DNA of 64,000 nt. It comes from Streptomyces spinoverrucosus (GTDB lineage: Bacteria > Actinomycetota > Actinomycetes > Streptomycetales > Streptomycetaceae). The number at the start of each line of letters is the position of its first letter. Position 1 is the stretch's first letter. Shown here one piece after another: positions 42,836 to 51,284 of this stretch. Below the pieces are notes generated by a model. It had not been told where the DNA came from and made no database searches. It saw nothing but the letters and a program-made list of their open reading frames with translations. Location: contig NZ_BJND01000020.1 of the NCBI RefSeq assembly GCF_006539505.1, forward strand, positions 124,001-188,000, written 5' to 3'. The translations under genes were made by a program, and so were the position numbers.

Positions 42836-44263
42836 TCAGGTGACCGGCGGCATCTCGCTGGGGCGTGAGTCGAGACCGGTGCGGTGGTTGACCCAGGAGC
42901 CGCGGGTGAAGTCGGGGACGGTGACCGGACGGCCGCCCGCCGCGAGGGACTTGACGCTCAGCGGGATCGGGGAGCACCAGACGGCGGCGTCGTAGACATC
43001 CATGTCGGGGACGAGCCCGGCACGCATCTGCTGCACGGTGCGCCACTGCAGGACGTAGTCCATTCCGCCGTGCCCGCCGTTGTTGGCGGCGTCGTCACCG
43101 ATCTTCTGCCAGAGCCAGTGGTCGAACTCCTTGAGGTAGGTGTCGAACGGCCGCCAAGCGTGGCCGCTGTGATCCGGCTCCAGGTACACGCGGCCCCCGC
43201 TCGCGGAGGTCACTCCGGCGTAGTCCTCGAAGATGCCGCGGCTGCCGGCGAGTGAGTTGATACGGCTGTAGGGGCGGGGCGAGCTGACCTCGTGCTCGGC
43301 ACGGATCACCCGGCCCTGGGCGGTGTCGATCAGGCAGGTGATCAAGTCACCGTTGATGTAGGTCTCCTTCCAGCTGGGGTGGGATCGCGGGACGAACCGC
43401 TCGCGGTAGTCGGCCAGGCCTCTGGGCTCGGTGGCGGTGGCCCGCAGCGTCGTCATGCGGTCGCCGCGGTTGATGTCCATGGCCGCCGCGATCGGGGCGA
43501 GGCCGTGCATGGGGTAGAACGACGCGGTACTGCGGGTGTGCCACAACCGCCGCCAGGAGTCGGTGTAGTACGTGTCGGAGAACAGCAGCGCGCGCAGGTC
43601 GTGCAGGTAGCCGCCGTGGCCGTTGGTGACGTCGCCGAGGAGACCGTCGTGGGCCATCTTCAGCATCGCCAGCTCATTGCGGCCGTAAGAGCAGTTCTCG
43701 GACAGGAACAGGTGTCTGCGGGTCCGCTCGCTGGTGTCGACGAGGTCCCACAGTTCGCGCAGTTCGGTGGCGATGGGCAGTTCGACGATGGCGTGCCTGC
43801 CGGAGAGCAGGGCGGCGCGGCCCTGCTCGTAGTGGAACTCCCAGGGGGTGGCCACGTAGACGAGGTCGATGTCCTCGCGACGCAGCATGCGTTCGTAGGC
43901 GTCCGCGGAGCCGCCGTACTCGGCGGGCCGGGGGCGGCCTTCGGCGGCCAGTTGGTCGGCGGTTCGTCTGGCGCGGTCGGCGCGGATGTCGCACACGGCC
44001 GTGACGGTGCAGCCGGGGACGGCGGCCCATCCCGAGGCCATGCCGTGGCCCCGGTTGCCGAGGCCGATCAGGGCGACGCGGACCGTCCGGTACGTGTCGA
44101 AGGGGACGTTGATCATCGACTTCTGGCCGCGGCGCCGGGCCGGTGGGGTGTCGGCGGTCGGGCCCGCGTGGGCGGTGGCGGTGCCCAGACCTGCGACGAC
44201 GGCACCGGAGGCCAGGGCTCCACCCATGAGAGTACGGCGTGAGACAGCAGGGATTTCATGCAT
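42836..44263 (-). CDS. Exported Gfo/Idh/MocA oxidoreductase, GH109-like glycosidase
   Basis: A 475-residue protein with a Tat signal (SRRTLMGGALASGAVVAG...AHA) and an NAD-binding Rossmann domain (VRVALIGLGNRGHGMASGWAAVPGCTVTAVCDIRADRAR). Length, Tat export and strings such as EFHYEQGRAALLSGRHAIVELPIATELRELWDL, SENCSYGRNELAMLKMAHDGLLGDVTNGHGGYLHDLR and FYPMHGLAPIAAAMDINRGDRM match GH109 alpha-N-acetylgalactosaminidases, which use bound NAD in catalysis. Other Gfo/Idh activities cannot be excluded. ATG at 44263 begins the signal; GGGAG lies ~11 nt upstream. The 16-nt motif at 44290-44305 is immediately upstream. Confidence 0.82.
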   Translation of the reverse strand: MHEIPAVSRRTLMGGALASGAVVAGLGTATAHAGPTADTPPARRRGQKSMINVPFDTYRTVRVALIGLGNRGHGMASGWAAVPGCTVTAVCDIRADRARRTADQLAAEGRPRPAEYGGSADAYERMLRREDIDLVYVATPWEFHYEQGRAALLSGRHAIVELPIATELRELWDLVDTSERTRRHLFLSENCSYGRNELAMLKMAHDGLLGDVTNGHGGYLHDLRALLFSDTYYTDSWRRLWHTRSTASFYPMHGLAPIAAAMDINRGDRMTTLRATATEPRGLADYRERFVPRSHPSWKETYINGDLITCLIDTAQGRVIRAEHEVSSPRPYSRINSLAGSRGIFEDYAGVTSASGGRVYLEPDHSGHAWRPFDTYLKEFDHWLWQKIGDDAANNGGHGGMDYVLQWRTVQQMRAGLVPDMDVYDAAVWCSPIPLSVKSLAAGGRPVTVPDFTRGSWVNHRTGLDSRPSEMPPVT

Positions 44264-44289
44264 GGCGCTGAACGCTCCCTTGTGAGTGG

Positions 44290-44305
44290 CCGACTGCTCT
44301 TGTCG
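44290..44305. repeat. 16-nt motif CCGACTGCTCTTGTCG, copy 2
   Basis: Identical to 36066-36081, here 27 nt upstream of the GH109-like start but in inverse orientation relative to the gene. Confidence 0.4.
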
Positions 44306-44416
44306 CCGAACGACTCTGTCGACCGGGCGACGAGGTGTCAATAGGTGCTCAGAGAGAGGCTGTTGCAAGCAGAAATGAGCACCCAAGGGTGAGCGGTAGG
44401 CAACGAGCCGGTGCGC

Positions 44417-45247
44417 CTACGGCGCCTGCTCCTCCGCCTCGCCGAAGCGGGCCAGCGCGAGGGCGCCCGCGATGGAGGCCGCGAAACCGGCGACGGCCAG
44501 CGGCGCGAACCCGTGGCGGGTGGTGTCGCCCAGCCAGACGACGCCGAACAGCGCGGGCCAGACGGTCTCGCCGGTGACCATCGCCGCGGTGGCGCAGGTG
44601 ACCGAGCCGGACTGCAGGGCCGCGATCAGGAGCAGATAGCCGGTGATCCCGGAGACGATCACGGCGTACACCGCCGGATCGACGAGCAGGCCGGGCAGAG
44701 TCAGTCCCGGCAGCAGCCGCGCCGCGACGGACACCACGCCGAAGCTGATCCCGGCCAGGCCGCCCAGCACGGCCGCGCGGTGCCGCAGCTCCCCCAGACG
44801 GAGGTTCAGCGCCCAGCTCACCAGGGCGAGCCCGACCGACCCCACCAGCACCGCGAGCCGCATTCTCTGGTCGCCGTCCCCGCCGGTCTCCCGGCCCGCG
44901 GCGATCGCCATCAGCGCGAGCCCGCCGCACACCGCGGCGACGGCGGCCCACTCCACCCGTCGCAGCCGGATGCGCAGCACGATCGCCGAGACGATCGCGG
45001 TGACCGCCAGTGCTGCGGCGACCGCCGCTTCGACGAGGAAGAGGGGGACCGAGCGCAAGGAGAGCAGTTCGGCGCCGAATCCCAGCGTGTCGAGGGCGAC
45101 TCCCACGATGAACGGCCACTGCCAGGTGGCCCGCACGGCCGCTCCGGCGCCGCCGGGAGCCACCCTTCGTGCTCCGAGCGCCTGGAACACGGTCGCCGTT
45201 CCCATGAAGACGGCGGCGCACAGCGCGAACAGCAGGCCGAGTCCCAT
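44417..45247 (-). CDS. EamA/DMT-family transporter
   Basis: A 276-residue integral membrane protein with about nine or ten hydrophobic helices and almost no soluble part. It starts LLFALCAAVFMGTATVFQALGARRV and has the duplicated five-helix plan typical of drug/metabolite transporters, the second half beginning near residue 145 (MRLAVLVGSVGLALVSWALNLRLG). ATCAAAMVTGETVWPALFGVVWLGD near 225 is a common DMT string. The cargo is unknown. It lies downstream of the amidohydrolase gene by 86 nt on the same strand. Confidence 0.75.
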   Translation of the reverse strand: MGLGLLFALCAAVFMGTATVFQALGARRVAPGGAGAAVRATWQWPFIVGVALDTLGFGAELLSLRSVPLFLVEAAVAAALAVTAIVSAIVLRIRLRRVEWAAVAAVCGGLALMAIAAGRETGGDGDQRMRLAVLVGSVGLALVSWALNLRLGELRHRAAVLGGLAGISFGVVSVAARLLPGLTLPGLLVDPAVYAVIVSGITGYLLLIAALQSGSVTCATAAMVTGETVWPALFGVVWLGDTTRHGFAPLAVAGFAASIAGALALARFGEAEEQAP

Positions 45248-45333
45248 GACCGCAGGCTAATCGGCAGACGGTGCCTCGCAGCGGAGGGCGGTCCGCCGTG
45301 GTGTCGCGACCGGCATCGGGGCGGTCCCGCCGG

Positions 45334-46896
45334 TCAGAGGCCGTCCTCGCCCTCCACGAACGTGTCCAGCACCTCGATGTCCGCGATCCGGGAGGGTTCC
45401 ACCTTGTACGGGTCGTCGCCGAGCACGACGAGGTCCGCACGCTTGCCCGGGGTGAGGCTGCCCGCGTCGGACTCCCAGTGGCAGGCGTGGGCGGCGTCGA
45501 TGGTGTAGGCGCGTAGGGCCTCGTCGACGGTGATCGACTCGTCGGGGCCGATGGCCCGCCCGGACTCCGAGGCCCGTTCGACCATGAACTGGACGGCCCG
45601 TAGCGGTGCGCCGTTTGCGACCGGGCGGTCCGAGCTGCCCGCCACCCGGACGCCGTGGTCGAGGAAGCCGCGGCCGCGGTAGAGCCAGCCCGCCCGGTCT
45701 TCCCCCATGACCGTGGCGTAGTCGTCCCCGTAGTAGCGCAGAAAGCTCGGCTGGACGACGACGGTGACTCCGAGCGCGGCCAGCCGGGGCAGCTGGTCGG
45801 GGCGGACCAGGCCCGCGTGCTCGATGCGGTGACGTGCCTGCGGGCGCGGGTGCAGTCGCTGCGCCCGCTCCAGGGCGTCCAGGGCGACGTCGACCGCCCG
45901 GTCGCCGATGGCGTGAATCGCGAGCTGCCAGCCCGCGCGGTGCCCCGCCACGATGGTGTCCCCCAACTCCTCGGCGCTCGCCTGGAGTTGCCCGGAGGTG
46001 TCGGTTCCCCGGTAGGGGCTGGTCAGCGCGGCCGTGCGGGCCATCATCCCGCCGTCGGTGAAGATCTTCAGGGCTCCCAGGGAGAGGGCACCGTCGCCGA
46101 ACCCGGTGCGGAGGCCTAGTGCGAGGGCGCGGCTGGTGGTGTCCTGCGGGGCCGTGCGGACGTGGTCGAGGGCGTCGGCCGCCACCATGAGCTGCACACG
46201 TATCGGCAGCCGGCCTGCGTCGTGGGCGAGCTGGTAGGCCGCCGCCTCGATGGGGCTGTGGCCGATCAGACGGCCGCCGACTCCCGCTTCGGCGCACGCC
46301 GTCACCCCTTCGGAGCGGCAGACGCGGGCCGCGTGCTCGATGGCTCCGGCCAGTTCCTCCAGGGAGTGCGGTGGCCGGGTCCGCAGGGCGGCTCCCATGG
46401 CGCCCTCGACGAGGAAGCCGTCGGCGCTGACCGCCTCGGCGGGGAGGTCTCGCAGGATCGCGGTGTTCACCAGGCAGGCGTGGCCGGAGAGATGGCCCAG
46501 GTACACCTTGCGGCCCGCGCTGACGGCGTCGAGGTCCGCGGCCGTCAGCGGGCGGTCGAGGGTGCGCTGGTCGTAGCCGCCGAAGTCCAGCCAGGCGTCG
46601 GCGGGCGCCTGGGCGACCGCGTCCGCAACGACCCGGAGTACGTCGTCGGCCCGGGTGCTCGGCGCGACACTCGGGACCGCCGCCTTCAACCCGGTCCAGG
46701 CCAGATGCACATGGCTGTCGATGAAGCCCGGCAGCACCACGGCGCCGTCCAGGTCCAGGGTGCGCCGCGCCGGCAGTCCCGCCACCTCTTCGTCCAGGCC
46801 GACGATGCGGCCGCGCCAGATGCCGAGTTCGTGGGCGATCGGGCGGGCCGGATCCATCGTGATGATGCGGGCGTTGGTGATCCTCGACGAGAGCAA
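45334..46896 (-). CDS. YtcJ-type metal-dependent amidohydrolase
   Basis: An amidohydrolase-superfamily enzyme of about 520 residues (PF07969, YtcJ type). GAVVLPGFIDSHVHLAWTGL near residue 60 holds the first metal histidines, LKIFTDGGMMARTAAL near 285 precedes the middle region, QLAIHAIGDRAVDVALDALE near 335 and HRIEHAGLVRPDQLPRLAALG near 365 carry further ligands, and AGSSDRPV near 435 the catalytic Asp. TTG at 46896 is chosen because AAGGAG lies 6 nt upstream; an ATG at 46938 is in frame but without a ribosome site and is very close to the iron box. The substrate is unknown. The divergent iron box suggests expression under iron limitation. Confidence 0.8.
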   Translation of the reverse strand: MLSSRITNARIITMDPARPIAHELGIWRGRIVGLDEEVAGLPARRTLDLDGAVVLPGFIDSHVHLAWTGLKAAVPSVAPSTRADDVLRVVADAVAQAPADAWLDFGGYDQRTLDRPLTAADLDAVSAGRKVYLGHLSGHACLVNTAILRDLPAEAVSADGFLVEGAMGAALRTRPPHSLEELAGAIEHAARVCRSEGVTACAEAGVGGRLIGHSPIEAAAYQLAHDAGRLPIRVQLMVAADALDHVRTAPQDTTSRALALGLRTGFGDGALSLGALKIFTDGGMMARTAALTSPYRGTDTSGQLQASAEELGDTIVAGHRAGWQLAIHAIGDRAVDVALDALERAQRLHPRPQARHRIEHAGLVRPDQLPRLAALGVTVVVQPSFLRYYGDDYATVMGEDRAGWLYRGRGFLDHGVRVAGSSDRPVANGAPLRAVQFMVERASESGRAIGPDESITVDEALRAYTIDAAHACHWESDAGSLTPGKRADLVVLGDDPYKVEPSRIADIEVLDTFVEGEDGL

Positions 46897-46953
46897 GGAC
46901 GGCTCCTTCCGGTTCTCCCCGGCGACCTGCTGGCACATGGCTCGTTCATGTGT

Positions 46954-46972
46954 TTAGGTAAGGCTAACCTAA
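46954..46972. promoter_or_regulatory. Iron box (DmdR1/IdeR-type operator)
   Basis: TTAGGTAAGGCTAACCTAA is a 19-bp palindromic match, differing at only two positions from the Streptomyces iron-box consensus as I recall it (TTAGGTTAGGCTCACCTAA). It lies between the divergent amidohydrolase and HTH-protein genes and abuts the ribosome site of the latter, whose GTG starts 11 nt downstream. Repression by iron-loaded DmdR is expected. Confidence 0.9.
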
Positions 46973-46982
46973 GGGGGCTCCG

Positions 46983-47591
46983 GTGACGGAAACAGCTGGC
47001 CCCGACCGCGACTTGGCGGCCTGGGCCGATGGTGTGCTGGCGCGGATCGACGCGCAAGAAGGACTCGACGGCGAGTTGCTCGCCGCGTTGGGGCGTGGTC
47101 CGAGCCTGCGCGAGGAGACACTGGCGCGCATGGCCGAGGCCGTGCGGGCGGCGGCCCTCGGCTTCGGTCCGGCCGGGTGTGCCGCGGCCGCCGGGGTGCC
47201 GGAACGGCTGCTGCTGAACTGGCAGGACCACAACCCGGCGTTCGCCGCGGCGTTGTCGGGTGCGCGGGCACTGGCCCGGTCGCACGGGTCCGACGGCAAC
47301 GGCGCTGCGCGTCCGCCGGCCCCGGCCGCGTTGCTCGTGCTGCTCCAGGCGATTCGCGGGGGCGCCCAGCACGCGTCCGCGGCGGCGCTCGCCGACATGC
47401 CCCGGGCGGCCCTCAACAGGCTGCGCAAGGAACGCCCGAAGGTGAACGCGCTGATCCTCGCCGCGCGCCGCGCCCGGCCCAAACGGGCAGATCGGCGCGG
47501 CAGTTCGACGTACGCACACAGATACCGGCTCATCAGCGTCGACGATGCCCCTTCGAGACCTCAAGGGGGTAGCCGCGAGGGGCAGTTCTGA
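46983..47591 (+). CDS. Uncharacterised protein with two HTH-like segments, iron-box controlled
   Basis: A 202-residue Ala/Arg-rich protein I cannot assign to a named family. Two segments resemble simple helix-turn-helices followed by a basic helix: GCAAAAGVPERLLLNWQDHN-PAFAAALSGARA (about residues 60-92) and SAAALADMPRAALNRLRKER-PKVNALILAARRA (about 130-165). They look like copies of one module. The C-terminus is basic (RRARPKRADRRG). GTG at 46983 has GGGGG 5 nt upstream, directly abutting the iron box, and the stop overlaps the second iron box in front of the siderophore exporter. A DNA-binding or regulatory role in the siderophore locus is inferred only from this. Confidence 0.6.
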   Translation: MTETAGPDRDLAAWADGVLARIDAQEGLDGELLAALGRGPSLREETLARMAEAVRAAALGFGPAGCAAAAGVPERLLLNWQDHNPAFAAALSGARALARSHGSDGNGAARPPAPAALLVLLQAIRGGAQHASAAALADMPRAALNRLRKERPKVNALILAARRARPKRADRRGSSTYAHRYRLISVDDAPSRPQGGSREGQF

Positions 47592-47605
47592 TTAGCCTTA
47601 CCTAA
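47587..47605. promoter_or_regulatory. Weaker iron box upstream of the siderophore exporter
   Basis: On the minus strand this 19-mer reads TTAGGTAAGGCTAATCAGA: one half is perfect, the other degenerate. It overlaps the stop codon of the HTH-like gene and lies ~50 nt before the exporter start. It probably adds iron control to the exporter operon. Confidence 0.7.
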
Positions 47606-47654
47606 GTTTTGTGCACGATGTATGGACGCTGTGAACCCCCTTCCGGAGGGATGC

Positions 47655-49364
47655 GTGAGAAAAGCGGACCTGCCGGGGCGGAGTGTCCTGTGGCGTGCGG
47701 TCGGCGGGCAGCGCCGCGACGTCGCGCTCGGCGCGGTCCTGGGCATGGGTCACCAGACGGGCGAAGCCCTGGTGCCGGTGCTCATCGGACTGGCCGTCGA
47801 ACGAGGTGTCGTGGACGGTGATGCGGGCGGACTGCTGCTGTGGCTCGGCGTCCTGGCCGTCGTCTACGTCGGGCTGTCCTTCAGCTTCCGCTTCAGCGCA
47901 CGAGCCGGCGAACGCGCCTCCGTGACCGCCGCGCACCGCCTCAGGACCCAGCTGATCGGCCGCGTCCTCGCCCCCGAAGGCGGCGCGGAGGACGGCCGGC
48001 TGCCCGGGGAGCTGGCGAACACAGCGACCGAGGACGCCAAGCGGGTCGGGGCCGTCACGATGGCGCTCATCGTCGGCATCGCGGCCGCGACCGGCCTGGC
48101 CGTCGGCGCGGTCGTCCTGCTGCGGATCTCCCTCGTCCTCGGTCTGCTCGTGCTGCTGGGCACCCCGCTGCTGCTATGGCTGGTGCATCTGCTGAGCAAG
48201 CCCCTGGAGCGGCGCAGCGAGACCGAGCAGGAACGCGCGGCGCGGGCCTCGGGCGTCGCGGCGGACCTCGTGGCCGGGCTGCGGGTGCTCAAGGGCATCG
48301 GCGCCGAACCGGCGGCCGTCGCCCGCTACCGCCGTATCAGCCAGGAGTCGCTGACCGCCACCCTGCGCGCGGCCCGGGCCGAGGCCTGGCAGAACGGTGT
48401 CGTCACCATCCTCACCGGCGCGTTCCTCGCTCTGGTGGCGCTTGTCGGCGGACGGCTCACCGCACGCGGCGACATCGGCCTCGGCGAACTCGTCTCGTCC
48501 GTCGCGCTCGCGCTCTTCCTCATCGGCCCGCTCTCCGAGTTCTCCTGGGTCAACGCGCAGCTGGCGCAGGGCCGGGCGTCCGCCGCCCGGATCGCCGAGG
48601 TGCTCGGCGCCGACCGGGCCGTGACGCCGGGAGGGCCGTCCGACGGCGCCGTCCTGCGACGGGTCGAAGGTCGACTGCGGCTGAGCAGCCTGTCGTACGG
48701 CTCTCTGCGCGAGGTGGACCTCGACATCGCCCCGGGCGAGACGGTGGGCGTCGTCACCACCGACCCCGGCGACGCGACGGCCCTGATGCGCTGCCTGGGC
48801 CGCCACGCCGACCCGGAGAGCGGGGCCCTGGCACTGGACGGGACGGAACTGCCCGCGCTGAGCCTCGCCGAGGTGCGGGCGGCGATCCTGGTCGCCGAGC
48901 ACGACGCCGACCTCTTCGAGGGCACGCTCCTCGACAACGTCACCGCCGCCGTCGGCGCCCACGCCGCCGCTCCCGTCACCGCCGCGATCGCCGCGTCGGG
49001 CACGGACGAGGTGGTACGCGCCCTGCCCGACGGTCCCGACACGGCCGTCACCGCACGCGGCCACTCGCTCTCCGGAGGTCAGCGGCAGCGCGTGGCGCTG
49101 GCCCGGGCGCTGGCCGCAGACGCGCCGGTGCTCGTGCTCCACGAGCCCACCACGGCCGTCGACGCCGTCACGGAGGCAGGCATCGCCGCCGGGATCCGGG
49201 ACGTCCGCGGCGGCCGCACCACCGTCCTGGTGACCAACAGCCCCGCACTGCTCGCCGTGACCGACCGGGTCGTCCTGATCGAGGGCGGCAGGGTCACCGC
49301 GAGCGGCATCCACGAGCACCTCGTCCACGACCTCGCCGCCTACCGGACGGCGGTCCTCACATGA
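47655..49364 (+). CDS. Siderophore ABC exporter subunit with degenerate nucleotide-binding domain
   Basis: An ABC exporter half of 569 residues: six-helix membrane domain (about 20-310) then an ATPase domain. The signature HSLSGGQRQRVALARAL is intact, but the Walker A site reads VVTTDPGDATALMR instead of GxxGxGKS/T, and Walker B is PVLVLHEPTTAVD with His for Asp. It probably cannot hydrolyse ATP alone and works as the passive partner of the next gene, overlapped by four bases (ATGA). GTG at 47655 has GGAGG 5 nt upstream; an ATG at 47622 is in frame. Position beside the NRPS and iron boxes points to siderophore export, as for the two exporter genes of the coelichelin locus. Confidence 0.85.
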   Translation: MRKADLPGRSVLWRAVGGQRRDVALGAVLGMGHQTGEALVPVLIGLAVERGVVDGDAGGLLLWLGVLAVVYVGLSFSFRFSARAGERASVTAAHRLRTQLIGRVLAPEGGAEDGRLPGELANTATEDAKRVGAVTMALIVGIAAATGLAVGAVVLLRISLVLGLLVLLGTPLLLWLVHLLSKPLERRSETEQERAARASGVAADLVAGLRVLKGIGAEPAAVARYRRISQESLTATLRAARAEAWQNGVVTILTGAFLALVALVGGRLTARGDIGLGELVSSVALALFLIGPLSEFSWVNAQLAQGRASAARIAEVLGADRAVTPGGPSDGAVLRRVEGRLRLSSLSYGSLREVDLDIAPGETVGVVTTDPGDATALMRCLGRHADPESGALALDGTELPALSLAEVRAAILVAEHDADLFEGTLLDNVTAAVGAHAAAPVTAAIAASGTDEVVRALPDGPDTAVTARGHSLSGGQRQRVALARALAADAPVLVLHEPTTAVDAVTEAGIAAGIRDVRGGRTTVLVTNSPALLAVTDRVVLIEGGRVTASGIHEHLVHDLAAYRTAVLT

Positions 49365-51184
49365 CCGAGCCGCGCACCAACAACCACTCCGACTCCCCCC
49401 TCCTCCCCGTCGCGACCCCGGCCCGCACCCGCGCCGCCGTCGCCGAACTGCTGTGCCCGCAACGGCGGTTGGCCCTCACCGCTTTCGCCGTCATGGTCGC
49501 CTCCACGGCCGTCGGACTGCTCGTACAGCCGCTGTTGGGCCGGATCGTCGACCTGGCCGCCGACCGCGGCTCCGTCGACGCCATCACCACCACCGCGGCG
49601 CTGCTGCTGGCCGTCGCCGTGGCGCAGGGCGTCACCGCCGGGTTCGGTCTGTCCCTGATCTCACGGCTGGGTGAGACGACCCTGGCCCGGCTGCGCGAGC
49701 TGTTCGTCGAGCGGGCGCTGGGGCTGCCGCTGGAGCGGATCGAGAAGGCCGGCGCCGGTGATCTGACCGCACGCGTCACCGCCGACGTCTCCCTCATCGC
49801 CGAGGCCATCCGCAGCGCCCTGCCCGAACTGGCCAGGTCCCTGCTGACCATCGTCCTCACGCTGGGCGCGCTGGCGCTGCTCGACTGGCGTTTCCTGCTG
49901 GCCGCGCTGCTCGCGGTGCCCGTGCAGGCGGCCACCGCGCGCTGGTACGTCGACCGCGCGGTCCCGCTCTACGCCGAGCAGCGCCGGGCCGCGAGCGCCC
50001 AGCAGCAGCAACTGCTCGACACCATCGCGGGCAGCTCCACCGTGCGCGCCTTCCGGCTGGAACGGGAGCACACCGAGCGGGTCACCGAGCGGTCCTGGTC
50101 CGTGGTGGCGCTGACCATGCGCGGGGTGCGGCTGGTGCTGGGCTTCTACAGCCGTCTGCACATCGCCGAGTACATCGGACTCGCCGCCGTGCTGTTCACC
50201 GGCTACTGGCTGGTCCGCCAGGGCTCGGCGTCCGTCGGCACGGCGACCGCCGCCGCCCTGTACTTCCACAGCCTGTTCGCCCCGGTCAACTCGGCGCTAG
50301 TCCTCCTCGACGACGCCCAGTCGGCCACGGCGAGTCTGTCGCGGCTCGTCGGAGTCACCGACCAGCCACCGCCCCCGGAACGGACCGGTTCCGTCCGGTC
50401 GGGCGGCGTCGAGGTCACCGTGCGGGGCCTCGGTCACGCGTACCGGCCCGGCCATCCCGTCCTGCACGACATCGACCTGACGATCCAGCACGGCGAACGC
50501 GTTGCCCTCGTCGGCGCCAGCGGCGCCGGCAAGACCACGCTGGCCCGACTGATCGCGGGCATCCAGCCGCCCACCACCGGCACCGTCCTGATCGGCGGCG
50601 TGCCACCGACCGAACTCGGCGCGGCAGCCTCCCGGACGGTCGCCCTGATCACCCAGGAGACCCACGTCTTCGCGGGCCCGCTCGCCGACGACCTCCGCCT
50701 CGCCAAACCCGACGCCACCGACGGCGAACTGCGCGCCGCACTCGACCGCGTCGACGCCCTGGCCTGGGCCGAGGCGCTGCCCGACGGCCTCGACACCGTC
50801 GTCGGCGACGGCGGCCACCGGCTCAGCGGCGCACAGACGCAGGCTCTCGCGCTCGCCCGGCTGATCCTGGCCGACCCTCCCCTGGTGATCCTCGACGAGG
50901 CCACCGCCGAGGCAGGCAGCGCCGGAGCCCGCGCCCTGGAGAAGGCGGTCGCCCAGGCGGTGGACGGCCGCACCGCGCTGATCGTCGCCCATCGCCTCAG
51001 CCAGGCGGCTACCGCCGACCGCATCGTCGTCATGGACGCGGGCCGCGTCGTCGAGACCGGCACCCACGACGAACTCCGCGCCGCCCAGGGACGCTACGCG
51101 GCCATCTGGAAGGCGTGGTCGGACACCCGCGACACCGGCAACCACACCGGCAACCACACGCACCCCGGCCCCCACACCTCGTAG
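49361..51184 (+). CDS. Siderophore ABC exporter subunit, active ATPase half
   Basis: Second exporter half, 607 residues: membrane domain (about 35-320) and ATPase domain (about 350-590). Walker A is GASGAGKTTL near residue 390, Q-loop VALITQETHVFAG, signature HRLSGAQTQALALARLI, Walker B LVILDEATAEAGS with catalytic Glu, and H-loop IVAHRLSQAA. The C-terminus ends in an odd polar tail GNHTGNHTHPGPHTS built from short repeats. With the preceding subunit it should form a heterodimer with one working and one degenerate site. The stop codon lies in the first copy of a 35-nt tandem duplication. Confidence 0.87.
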   Translation: MTEPRTNNHSDSPLLPVATPARTRAAVAELLCPQRRLALTAFAVMVASTAVGLLVQPLLGRIVDLAADRGSVDAITTTAALLLAVAVAQGVTAGFGLSLISRLGETTLARLRELFVERALGLPLERIEKAGAGDLTARVTADVSLIAEAIRSALPELARSLLTIVLTLGALALLDWRFLLAALLAVPVQAATARWYVDRAVPLYAEQRRAASAQQQQLLDTIAGSSTVRAFRLEREHTERVTERSWSVVALTMRGVRLVLGFYSRLHIAEYIGLAAVLFTGYWLVRQGSASVGTATAAALYFHSLFAPVNSALVLLDDAQSATASLSRLVGVTDQPPPPERTGSVRSGGVEVTVRGLGHAYRPGHPVLHDIDLTIQHGERVALVGASGAGKTTLARLIAGIQPPTTGTVLIGGVPPTELGAAASRTVALITQETHVFAGPLADDLRLAKPDATDGELRAALDRVDALAWAEALPDGLDTVVGDGGHRLSGAQTQALALARLILADPPLVILDEATAEAGSAGARALEKAVAQAVDGRTALIVAHRLSQAATADRIVVMDAGRVVETGTHDELRAAQGRYAAIWKAWSDTRDTGNHTGNHTHPGPHTS

Positions 51185-51236
51185 ACGCACCGCTGAGATC
51201 CGGCCCCCACACCCCGTAAACGCACCACCGAGATCC
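51167..51236. repeat. Two adjacent 35-nt copies around the exporter stop codon
   Basis: 51167-51201 and 51202-51236 are contiguous copies identical at 31 of 35 positions. Copy 1 contains the real stop (TAG at 51182-51184); copy 2 keeps an equivalent TAA. It looks like a local tandem duplication of the gene's last codons. Confidence 0.85.
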
Positions 51237-51284
51237 ACCCCGCACCACCCCGCTCCACTGGAACCCGAACAACAAAGGACCACG

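Noticed and set aside
46896..46938. ATG at 46938 as amidohydrolase start
   Set aside because: It lacks a ribosome site and begins only 15 nt from the iron box; TTG at 46896 has AAGGAG at proper spacing. Kept as an alternative only.
47840..49360. Upstream extension of the second exporter subunit's frame
   Set aside because: The ~500 extra codons are the first exporter gene read out of frame; the ATG at 49361 overlapping the previous stop is the natural start.
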